Origin: an uncultured Oscillibacter sp.
Lineage (GTDB): Bacteria; Bacillota; Clostridia; Oscillospirales; Oscillospiraceae
Direction of reading: 5' to 3'
Length of the DNA: 6,763 nt
Assembly (NCBI RefSeq): GCF_910587525.1
Contig: NZ_CAJULS010000124.1
Coordinates: 1 to 6,763, forward strand
This document shows positions 1 through 6,156 of the stretch, piece by piece. Under the pieces are notes generated by a model. That model ran no database searches, was not told the origin of the DNA, and saw only the letters and a list, made by a program, of their open reading frames with translations. The position numbers and the translations under genes are program-made. The stretch's first letter is position 1, and the number at the start of each line of letters is the position of its first letter.

Positions 1-47
1 GACCACCGAGATCTACACTCTTTCCCTACACGACGCTCTTCCGATCT
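1..47. other. Illumina sequencing adapter (artefact, not genomic)
   Basis: The first 47 bases match the 3' portion of the Illumina P5/TruSeq universal adapter, running from GACCACCGAGATCTACAC to ACGACGCTCTTCCGATCT. This is untrimmed library adapter at a contig end. Genomic sequence starts at about 48. The adapter is open in the same frame as the downstream binding-protein gene, so its translation contains the familiar adapter peptide HSFPTRRSSDL directly before real protein sequence. On the opposite strand it encodes GRASCRERV followed by a stop. Any protein from this contig carrying these peptides is chimeric. Confidence 0.98.
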
Positions 48-48
48 C

Positions 49-828
49 TACAAAGCCACCTTCTTTAACAACAATGACGCGGCCCAGCAGATTGCCACCG
101 CCCAGCAGATGATTCAGGACGAGGTGGATTTCCTCCTCCTGTCCCCCGCCTCCACCACCGGCTGGGACACCGTTCTCCAGGACGCCCAGACCGCTGGTAC
201 CCAGGTCATCCTCTTTGACCGGATGCTGGAGGCCGACGAGAGCATGTATGTAGCCGCCGTTGTCTCCGACATGCCCGCTGAGGGTGTGACCGCCGTAGAG
301 TGGCTGGCCGCGCAGGGCCTGGACGAGTACAATATCGTCCATATTCAGGGCCTGATGGGCACCGATGCCCAAGTAGGCCGCACCGGCGCCCTGGACGAGA
401 AGGTAGCCGCCGAGGGCAACTGGAACTATGTCACCCAGCAGACCGCCTCTTGGGATGAGGAAACCGCCCGCACCATCACCCAGTCCGTGATTGACGGAGG
501 CAAGCCCTTCAATGTAATCTACGCAGAAAACAACGGCATGGCCCGCGGCGCGGTGGCCGCCCTGGATGCCAACGGAATCACCCACGGCAAAGACGGCGAG
601 GTCATCGTCATGGGCTTCGACAGTGATACCTGGGCCATGGAGGCCGTTCTGTCCGGGAGCTGGAACTACATGGGCCTGTGCAACCCCCTCCAGGCCGAGA
701 CTGTTGACAGTATCATCAAGGACCTGGTGAACGGCACCGCCCCCTCTCAGAAGATTATCTACACTCCGGAGCAGGGCTTCGACGCGGCTACCATCACCCA
801 GGCCGACGTGGATACTTACGGTACCTGA
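49..828 (+). CDS. ytfQ: Sugar ABC transporter substrate-binding protein, YtfQ-like (5' partial)
   Basis: Extracytoplasmic sugar-binding subunit of an ABC importer, of the periplasmic-binding-protein type-1 fold (RbsB/YtfQ group, Pfam Peripla_BP_4). It captures the sugar outside the membrane and delivers it to the permease pair encoded downstream. The frame is open from the adapter junction: YKATFFNNNDAAQQIATAQQ precedes the first ATG at 109, so that ATG is internal and not the start. About 259 residues remain. Compared with E. coli YtfQ (about 318 aa), the signal peptide and roughly the first 60 residues are missing. Recognisable parts in order are the first-lobe strand and loop VDFLLLSPASTTGWD, then ILFDR, the hinge-region strand IVHIQG, the second-lobe segment VIYAENNGMARGAVAAL with the NGITHGKDGEVIVMGFD strand, and the closing MGLCNPLQAETVDSIIKDLVNGT helix. 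It ends in TGA 99 nt before the ATPase gene. Family assignment is firm; the exact sugar cannot be read from the sequence, but araA in the same operon points to L-arabinose or an arabinose-containing sugar. Confidence 0.9.
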   Translation, partial: YKATFFNNNDAAQQIATAQQMIQDEVDFLLLSPASTTGWDTVLQDAQTAGTQVILFDRMLEADESMYVAAVVSDMPAEGVTAVEWLAAQGLDEYNIVHIQGLMGTDAQVGRTGALDEKVAAEGNWNYVTQQTASWDEETARTITQSVIDGGKPFNVIYAENNGMARGAVAALDANGITHGKDGEVIVMGFDSDTWAMEAVLSGSWNYMGLCNPLQAETVDSIIKDLVNGTAPSQKIIYTPEQGFDAATITQADVDTYGT

Positions 829-858
829 TGCAAATCCTTTGAAGCGCATATAGCAGGC

Positions 859-904
859 AATCCGGCACGCGGCGCGGCATGTCAGCTGCGCCGCGTGTTG
901 AATT
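859..904 (+). promoter_or_regulatory. Strong intercistronic hairpin between binding-protein and ATPase genes
   Basis: A perfect 10-bp GC-rich inverted repeat, CACGCGGCGC at 866-875 and GCGCCGCGTG at 888-897, extends inward by G-U, G-C and C-G pairs (876-878 with 885-887) to a 6-nt loop, ATGTCA (879-884). It extends outward by G-U, G-U, C-G, one mismatch, then three A-U/U-A pairs. The bases after the stem (TTGAATTTG) do not form a proper U-run, so this is not a canonical terminator. A hairpin just after the binding-protein gene typically protects its mRNA 3' end or causes partial termination, so that binding protein exceeds membrane subunits. That role is inferred here; the pairing is directly visible. 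Confidence 0.75.
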
Positions 905-913
905 TGTAAGAAT

Positions 914-918
914 GGAGG
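914..918 (+). promoter_or_regulatory. Ribosome binding site of the ATPase gene
   Basis: GGAGG lies 9 nt before the ATG at 928, just outside the 859-904 hairpin. It decides the start at 928. Because the site is left single-stranded when the hairpin forms, the hairpin is unlikely to act by masking this site. Confidence 0.85.
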
Positions 919-927
919 CGAATCCCT

Positions 928-2445
928 ATGCAGGAAGGCGCGGTATTGGAAATGCAGGGTATCTGCAAGTATTTTCCAGGCGTGCGGGCCCTTCAGGATG
1001 TGGATTTCACCCTGCGGGAGGGGGAGATCCACGCTCTGATGGGTGAAAACGGCGCGGGAAAGTCCACTCTGATCAAGGTGCTCACCGGCGTATACCCTAA
1101 GGACGGGGGCGAGGTCCACATCAAAGGCGTAGAGGGCGCGGTAGTCATCCGCTCTCCCCAGGATGCCCAGAACGCGGGCATCAGCACCGTGTATCAGGAG
1201 ATCACGCTCTGTCCCAACCTGTCGGTAGCGGAGAACATATTTATTGGCCGGACAAAAGGGAATCTGACCAACTGGCGGGCTATGAACAAGCGGACCGGGG
1301 AGATTCTGGGCTCTCTTGGCATTCCCGCCGCTCCCCAGCAGCAGCTGGGCACCTGCTCCATCGCCGTGCAGCAGATGGTGGCCATTGCCCGGGCGGTGGA
1401 CATGGAGTGCAAGGTGCTTATTCTGGATGAGCCCACATCCTCTTTGGACGATCAGGAGGTTCAGAAGCTCTTCGGTTTGATGCGGGATCTGCGGACCAAG
1501 GGCGTGGGCATCATCTTTGTCACCCACTTTTTGGAGCAGGTCTACGAGGTCTGTGACCGGATCACTGTCCTGCGGGACGGCCAGCTGGTAGGAGAATACG
1601 TGATTGAAGACCTGCCCCGGGTCCAGCTGGTCAGCAAGATGCTGGGCAAGGAGCTGGACGACATGGCGGACATTAAAGGAGAGTCGGGCGGCGTGGCCAT
1701 CAGCAAGGAGGGCGCCCCCGTGCTGGAGGCCGAGGGCCTTTGCAGCAGCGCCGGCATCAAGCCCTTCGGCTTCTCAATCCGCAAGGGAGAGGTCAACGGG
1801 TTCACCGGCCTCCTGGGCTCCGGCCGCAGCGAGTGTGTCCGGGCCATTTTCGGCGCGGACCGCGTCACCGGCGGCACCGTCAAGATGGAAGGCAAATCGG
1901 TCAAAATCAAAAAGCCGCTGGATGCCATGAAGCAGGGCATCGGCTATCTGCCCGAAGACCGGAAGGGCGACGGCATTGTGGGAGACCTCTCCGTCCGAGA
2001 GAACATCATTCTGGCCTATCAGGTGATGAAGGGCTTCTTCCGGCCCATTTCCAGGGCTCAGGCGGAGGCATTTGCCGACAACTACATTGAATTGCTGGAG
2101 ATCAAGACCGCCTCGGCGGACACCCCCATCAAGTCCTTGTCCGGCGGAAATCAGCAAAAATGCATCCTGGCCCGCTGGCTCCTGACGGACCCCAAGTACC
2201 TGATTCTGGATGAGCCTACCCGGGGCATCGACATTGGCACCAAGATCGAGATTCAGAAGCTGGTCCTGCGGCTGGCGGAGAAGGGTACCAGCGTGACCTT
2301 CATTTCCTCGGAGATCGACGAAATGCTCCGCACCTGCTCCCGCCTTCTCGTTATGCGGGACCGGAAACTGGTGGGCGAGCTCACCGGGGAAGACCTGACC
2401 CAGGCCAAAATCATGGCGACAATCGCAGGAGGTGATAAGGAATGA
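928..2445 (+). CDS. ytfR: Sugar ABC transporter ATP-binding protein, YtfR-like (two fused ATPase domains)
   Basis: Cytoplasmic ATPase that powers sugar import; 505 aa, the usual size for the family (E. coli YtfR about 500). Two ATPase domains are fused. Domain 1 has Walker A GENGAGKST (39-47), Q-loop Gln90, a divergent signature CSIAVQQ (143-149), Walker B LILDEP with Glu168, and switch His200 in FVTHF. Domain 2 has a degenerate Walker A GLLGSGRSE (294-302) lacking the nucleotide-binding Lys, PEDRK (342-346), a canonical signature LSGGNQQK (404-411), Walker B LILDEPTRGID with Glu429, and Ser461 where the switch His would be. The lost motifs all belong to one composite site, so one ATP site should be active, as in other sugar importers of this class. 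It resembles YtfR throughout, including VLILDEPTSSLDDQEV and the FFRPISR segment. The start at 928 has GGAGG 9 nt upstream. The stop overlaps the permease start by 4 nt (ATGA), suggesting translational coupling. Confidence 0.96.
   Translation: MQEGAVLEMQGICKYFPGVRALQDVDFTLREGEIHALMGENGAGKSTLIKVLTGVYPKDGGEVHIKGVEGAVVIRSPQDAQNAGISTVYQEITLCPNLSVAENIFIGRTKGNLTNWRAMNKRTGEILGSLGIPAAPQQQLGTCSIAVQQMVAIARAVDMECKVLILDEPTSSLDDQEVQKLFGLMRDLRTKGVGIIFVTHFLEQVYEVCDRITVLRDGQLVGEYVIEDLPRVQLVSKMLGKELDDMADIKGESGGVAISKEGAPVLEAEGLCSSAGIKPFGFSIRKGEVNGFTGLLGSGRSECVRAIFGADRVTGGTVKMEGKSVKIKKPLDAMKQGIGYLPEDRKGDGIVGDLSVRENIILAYQVMKGFFRPISRAQAEAFADNYIELLEIKTASADTPIKSLSGGNQQKCILARWLLTDPKYLILDEPTRGIDIGTKIEIQKLVLRLAEKGTSVTFISSEIDEMLRTCSRLLVMRDRKLVGELTGEDLTQAKIMATIAGGDKE
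2427..2435 (+). promoter_or_regulatory. Ribosome binding site of the first permease gene
   Basis: AGGAGGTGA is complementary to the 3' end of 16S rRNA over nine bases. It lies inside the end of the ATPase gene, 6 nt before the ATG at 2442. With the 4-nt ATGA overlap it fixes the start at 2442 and suggests coupled translation of ATPase and permease. Confidence 0.9.
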
Positions 2446-3551
2446 AGACCCTTGTGAAAGATCCTGAGACCAAGGTGAAGAGGCCTGACGACCCCCTCTT
2501 CAAGCGGCTCACCCGGCAACAGCTGTTTATCCCCATCGCGGCGCTGGTCCTTCTGGTGCTGTTCAATCTGATTGCCGATCCGACGTTCTTCGCCATCTCC
2601 ATCAAGGAGAACAGCATGGGTAATCCGGTACTCAGCGGCAACATCATTTCTGTCCTGGACAACGCCTCAGAGCTGGTCATGCTGGCCATTGGCATGACCC
2701 TGGTGACCGCCTCCTCCGGCGGACAGGACATCTCCGTAGGCGCGACCATGGCCATTGCCGGCAGCGTGATCCTGCGCATGGTCTGCGGCGGCCAGGTCAC
2801 TGCGGACACGATGCAGATGCCCCTGATCCTTGCGGTCCTCACCGGCATTGTGGTCAGCATGATCTTCGGCGCATTCAACGGCATTCTGGTGGCCTATTTC
2901 AAGATTCAGCCCATGGTGGCCACGCTCATCATGTTCACCGCCGGACGGTCCATCGCCGCGTGGATCAATAATAACCAACTGCCCATCATCAATGATCTCT
3001 CGTTCAAGTACGCGGGGACCTTCCTCCCCGGCATTCCTGTCCCCACCCCCATCTTTATTACGGTTTTCGTAATCCTGGCCTTTTGGCTGGTGCTGAAATT
3101 TACAACCCTGGGGCTGTATACCCAATCCGTGGGAATTAATTCCAATTCCTCTCGCCTAAACGGCCTGGACCCCAAGCTCATCAAGCTCCTCACCTATGTA
3201 ATTTTGGGCGTGTGTGTGGCGATTGCCGGATTTGTCCGCGTCAGCCGCAGCGGCTCCATCAACTACTCCCGTATTGCGGAAAACATTGAGATGGACGCCA
3301 TTCTGGCAGTGGCCCTTGGCGGCAACGCTCTGGGCGGCGGCAAATTCAATATCTACGGCTCCATCCTGGGCGCTTATGTGATTCAGTTCCTCACTACCAC
3401 CCTTTACAAGTATGACGTGCCATCCACGGCCCTGCCTGCCTACAAGGCGGTGGTGGTCATTCTGCTGGTGGTGCTCAGCGCTCCGGTGGTGCGGGAAAAG
3501 CTGGCCAATATGAAGAAAGCACCGGCCAAAGCCGCGAAGGAGGTATCCTGA
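2442..3551 (+). CDS. ytfT: Sugar ABC transporter permease, YtfT-like
   Basis: Integral membrane subunit forming half of the sugar channel; 369 aa, BPD_transp_2 family (RbsC-like). A charged N-terminal tail of about 25 residues precedes the first membrane segment (about 27-45, LFIPIAALVLLVLF). Further hydrophobic segments lie near 75-92, 100-114, 125-153, 158-175, 200-220, 246-267, 284-321 and 331-349. YtfT-like landmarks are LAIGMTLV before the conserved loop, LVAYFKIQPMVATLIMFTAGR, SVGIN, LLTYVILGVCVAIAGF, and MDAILAVALGGNALGGGKFNIYGS cut by one or two substitutions. The conserved GGIDLSVG loop reads GGQDISVG here, with Gln95 in place of the hydrophobic residue. The C-terminus ends in a Lys/Ala-rich tail. 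The gene overlaps the ATPase gene by 4 nt and is followed after 1 nt by a second, different permease, so the channel is expected to be a heterodimer. Confidence 0.94.
   Translation: MKTLVKDPETKVKRPDDPLFKRLTRQQLFIPIAALVLLVLFNLIADPTFFAISIKENSMGNPVLSGNIISVLDNASELVMLAIGMTLVTASSGGQDISVGATMAIAGSVILRMVCGGQVTADTMQMPLILAVLTGIVVSMIFGAFNGILVAYFKIQPMVATLIMFTAGRSIAAWINNNQLPIINDLSFKYAGTFLPGIPVPTPIFITVFVILAFWLVLKFTTLGLYTQSVGINSNSSRLNGLDPKLIKLLTYVILGVCVAIAGFVRVSRSGSINYSRIAENIEMDAILAVALGGNALGGGKFNIYGSILGAYVIQFLTTTLYKYDVPSTALPAYKAVVVILLVVLSAPVVREKLANMKKAPAKAAKEVS
3537..3544 (+). promoter_or_regulatory. Ribosome binding site of the second permease gene
   Basis: AAGGAGGT lies within the last codons of the first permease, 8 nt before the ATG at 3553. 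It favours this start over the in-frame ATGs at codons 13 and 19 (3589 and 3607), which lack a comparable site. Confidence 0.9.
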
Positions 3552-3552
3552 C

Positions 3553-4605
3553 ATGCCGAATGGAATTGCGCTGGACAAACAGGGACGGATGAAAAACCGG
3601 GCCGCCATGACCGATACCACCCTCCTGCTCACCATCACCATCGTGGTCTTTTTTATCCTGTACATATCCGCCGTGCTCTTCCTGGGCGGCGGCTTCGCCA
3701 AGCCCCAGAATTTCCTGAATATCCTGAACAACAACGCCTCCCTTATCGTCCTGTCCTGCGGAATGAGCATTGTCATGATTACGGGAGGCATCGATATCAG
3801 CGTGGGAGCGGTTACCTGCCTGGTCTGCATGACCTGCGCGGTGAACCTGGAGCAGCAGGGCGGCAGTATGGTTACGGCCCTTCTGATCGGCCTTGGCATT
3901 GGCCTGGCTTTTGGGCTGGTCCAGGGGTATCTGGTGGCTTATCTGGAAATTCAGCCCTTTATTGTGTCCCTGGCGGGAATGTTCTTCGCTAAGGGTATGA
4001 CCACCATTGTCAGCAAGGAACCCGTACGGGTGACCAACGAGGGGTTCCTGGCGGTGAAGGACGCCCGCATCATCGTTCCCGGCCTGGGCGCCAACAACAA
4101 GCTGGGGCAATATATCCCGGCTTACGTAGAAGTGGGTGTCATTATCGCCTTGCTGACAGTGGTGCTTCTTTTCTGCCTCCTGCGCTGGACCAGGCTGGGC
4201 CGCGGATTTTACGCCGTGGGAGGAAACAGCCAGAGTGCCAATATGCTGGGCATCAACGTGCGCCGCACTAAATTCCTCGCCCATATCCTGTGCAGCCTGC
4301 TGGCGGGCGTGGGCGGTATCCTCTACTTCCTCCACGTAGGAAGCGGCGATGTAGCCAACGGCGCGGGGGACGAAATGAACGCCATCGCCTCCTCCATCAT
4401 CGGAGGCACTCTGCTTACCGGCGGTGTAGGTAATGTGGCAGGCACTTTCTTCGGTGTGATGAGCCTGAACACCATCAAGCGGATCGTCTCCTCCCTGGGC
4501 TTTGACGAGGCCTGGTGGTCCAATATCACGGTGGCAGCTATGCTTTGCCTGTTCCTGGTGATTCAGAGCGTTGTCCTGCTGCGTAAGAATACCAGCAAGC
4601 AGTGA
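3553..4605 (+). CDS. yjfF: Sugar ABC transporter permease, YjfF-like
   Basis: Second integral membrane subunit of the importer; 350 aa, BPD_transp_2 family. A short basic N-terminus (MPNGIALDKQGRMKNR) precedes a first membrane segment of about residues 21-45. The conserved loop TGGIDISVG (77-85) is intact, unlike in its partner. Strong YjfF-like landmarks follow: QPFIVSLAGMFFAKGMTTIVS, YAVGGNSQSANMLGINVRRT, the conserved glycine-rich segment AIASSIIGGTLLTGGVGNVA, and a C-terminal AWWSNITVAAMLCLFLVIQ. The two permeases differ clearly in sequence and are not a recent duplication; the same YtfT/YjfF pair occurs in E. coli. It starts 1 nt after the first permease and ends 12 nt before the kinase, with the kinase ribosome site overlapping its stop codon. 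Confidence 0.94.
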   Translation: MPNGIALDKQGRMKNRAAMTDTTLLLTITIVVFFILYISAVLFLGGGFAKPQNFLNILNNNASLIVLSCGMSIVMITGGIDISVGAVTCLVCMTCAVNLEQQGGSMVTALLIGLGIGLAFGLVQGYLVAYLEIQPFIVSLAGMFFAKGMTTIVSKEPVRVTNEGFLAVKDARIIVPGLGANNKLGQYIPAYVEVGVIIALLTVVLLFCLLRWTRLGRGFYAVGGNSQSANMLGINVRRTKFLAHILCSLLAGVGGILYFLHVGSGDVANGAGDEMNAIASSIIGGTLLTGGVGNVAGTFFGVMSLNTIKRIVSSLGFDEAWWSNITVAAMLCLFLVIQSVVLLRKNTSKQ

Positions 4606-4611
4606 GGAGGG
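4604..4611 (+). promoter_or_regulatory. Ribosome binding site of the kinase gene
   Basis: GAGGAGGG begins inside the TGA stop of the second permease and lies 6 nt before the ATG at 4618. It sets the kinase start and ties kinase translation closely to the transporter genes. Confidence 0.88.
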
Positions 4612-4617
4612 CAGAAG

Positions 4618-6144
4618 ATGAAAAGCTGTTTGGGCATTGAGCTGGGTTCCACCCGCATCAAGGCCATGACCATTGACAGTGATTTCCGTCCCATTTCCTC
4701 CGGGGACCATACCTGGGCCTCCCGCTATGAAAACGGCATTTGGACTTATCCGCTGGAGGAGGTCTGGACCGGTCTGAAAACGGCGCTGTCCAAGGTGGAG
4801 GAACGGGAAAGTATCGCCGCCGCAGGCGTTTCCGCCATGATGCACGGGTATTTGGCGTTTGACAAGAACTGGAATTTGTTGACACCCTTCCGTACCTGGC
4901 AGAATACCATCACCGGCCCGGCGGCGGCGGAGCTGACGGAGCTTTTCGGCTTCAATATCCCCCAGCGGTGGAGCATCGCACACCTCTATCAGGCCGTGCT
5001 GAACAGGGAGGAACATGTCTCCCAAATCGCCCACATTACAACCCTGGCGGGCTATGTCCACTACATGCTCACCGGTGTCAACGCCGTGGGTATCGGGGAA
5101 GCCTCCGGCATGTTCCCCATTGACAGCACCGTCCTGGATTATGACGCCGGAATGATGGCGAAGTTCGACCAGCTCCCGAGCGTCACGGACCTCCCCTGGA
5201 AGCTCCAGGACCTGCTCCCGAAGGTTCTTTCCTCCGGGGAAGCGGCCGGAACCCTGACCGAACAGGGCTCTGTTCTTCTGGAAAGCCTTCTGCCCGCCGG
5301 AATTCCCTTCGCCCCGCCCGAGGGGGACGCAGGTACCGGCATGACTGCCACCAACGCCGTCGCGCCCCGGACAGGAAACGTCTCCGCCGGGACCTCTATC
5401 TTCTCCATGGTGGTGCTGGAAAAGCCGTTGAAAACCGTCCATGAGGAAATCGACTTGGTGACCACTCCCGCCGGGGCCCCGGTAGCCATGGTCCACTGCA
5501 ACAACTGCACCAACGACACCAACGCCTGGGTAAGCGTCCTGGGGGAAGCGGCCCGTCTGTTTGGCGCAAATCCAACTACGGGTGAACTCTATACCAAGCT
5601 CTATGAAAAGAGTCTGGAGGGGGACCCGGACTGCGGCGGCGTGCTGGTGTGCAATTACCTGGCCGGGGAGGGGGTCACCCATATGAACGCGGGGCGTCCC
5701 CTGGCAGCCCGGACTCCGGAGAGCCAGTTTACCCTGGCCAACTTTTTCAAGGCCCAGCTCTACGCCACCATGTCCACCCTGAAAATTGGTATGGATATCT
5801 TGGCAGAGGAGGGAGTAGCCATTGACTCCCTGACGGGCCACGGCGGACTGTTCAAGACCCCTGTCGTGGGCCAGAGCTACCTGGCCGCCGCGTGCAACGC
5901 TTCCGTCACCTGTATGGAGACCGCCGGAGAGGGCGGGCCCTACGGCATGGCTCTGCTGGCCGCCTACACGCTGCGGAAGTCCGAGGGTGAGAGCCTGGAG
6001 GACTATTTGAGCCGCCGGGTGTTCGCCGGAGCTGCTGGAACCACCGTTCAGCCAAGCGCCGCCCTGGCCGAGGGCTTCAACCGGTATATTCAGCGGTACA
6101 AGGCTCTGCTGGAGGTGGAGCGGGCCGCTGTGAAACATCTGTAA
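4618..6144 (+). CDS. FGGY-family carbohydrate kinase, probable non-AraB ribulokinase
   Basis: Cytoplasmic sugar kinase using ATP; 508 aa, two-domain FGGY fold. Visible motifs are the N-terminal phosphate loop CLGIELGSTRIK (4-15, Glu8 where many relatives have Asp), the sugar-site segment MMHGY (74-78) and FRTWQN (91-96), the likely catalytic Asp237 in EGDAGTG, the second phosphate loop NVSAGTSIF (254-262), an unusual HCNNCTND motif (293-300), and the C-terminal ATP-site segment GHGGLFKTPVVGQSYLAAA (407-425). It is clearly shorter than classical AraB (about 560 aa), and its N-terminus lacks the AraB-type DFGSDS(V)R pattern. It sits 12 nt after the transporter and 12 nt before araA, so phosphorylation of L-ribulose to L-ribulose-5-phosphate is the simplest role. 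Clostridia are known to use a non-orthologous ribulokinase, AraK (described in C. acetobutylicum); this may be related, but I could not align them. Xylulokinase or another pentulose kinase is the alternative. No symbol is given because substrate is inferred from context. Confidence 0.88.
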   Translation: MKSCLGIELGSTRIKAMTIDSDFRPISSGDHTWASRYENGIWTYPLEEVWTGLKTALSKVEERESIAAAGVSAMMHGYLAFDKNWNLLTPFRTWQNTITGPAAAELTELFGFNIPQRWSIAHLYQAVLNREEHVSQIAHITTLAGYVHYMLTGVNAVGIGEASGMFPIDSTVLDYDAGMMAKFDQLPSVTDLPWKLQDLLPKVLSSGEAAGTLTEQGSVLLESLLPAGIPFAPPEGDAGTGMTATNAVAPRTGNVSAGTSIFSMVVLEKPLKTVHEEIDLVTTPAGAPVAMVHCNNCTNDTNAWVSVLGEAARLFGANPTTGELYTKLYEKSLEGDPDCGGVLVCNYLAGEGVTHMNAGRPLAARTPESQFTLANFFKAQLYATMSTLKIGMDILAEEGVAIDSLTGHGGLFKTPVVGQSYLAAACNASVTCMETAGEGGPYGMALLAAYTLRKSEGESLEDYLSRRVFAGAAGTTVQPSAALAEGFNRYIQRYKALLEVERAAVKHL

Positions 6145-6150
6145 GGAGGA
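6143..6150 (+). promoter_or_regulatory. Ribosome binding site of araA
   Basis: AAGGAGGA overlaps the TAA stop of the kinase and lies 6 nt before the ATG at 6157. The first codons after it (AAACAATATCAATTC) are much more A/T-rich than the rest of the operon, which would keep the start region unstructured and favour efficient initiation. Confidence 0.9.
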
Positions 6151-6156
6151 ACTCCC

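Noticed and set aside
109..828. ATG at 109 as the true start of the binding-protein gene
   Set aside because: The upstream in-frame codons from 49 encode typical binding-protein sequence, no ribosome site precedes 109, and the protein would lack its first lobe start and signal peptide.
859..927. Rho-independent terminator ending transcription after the binding-protein gene
   Set aside because: The stem is strong but is followed by TTGAATTTG rather than a U-run, and the downstream genes need the same transcript because no promoter was seen in the gap.
898..927. Internal promoter in the gap, starting from TTGAAT at 898-903 as a -35 element
   Set aside because: No credible -10 hexamer occurs at the expected 16-18 nt spacing before the gene start, and the hexamer overlaps the hairpin's 3' arm.
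13..1527. A 504-codon open frame on the - strand opposite the binding protein and ATPase
   Set aside because: Antisense shadow of two well-supported genes; its C-terminal 10 or so residues are encoded by sequencing adapter.
4773..4790. Possible catabolite-repression (cre) site, TGAAAACGGCGCTG, inside the kinase gene
   Set aside because: It fails a conserved T position and the palindrome of the cre consensus; similar AAAACGGC strings recur in the window as ordinary coding sequence.
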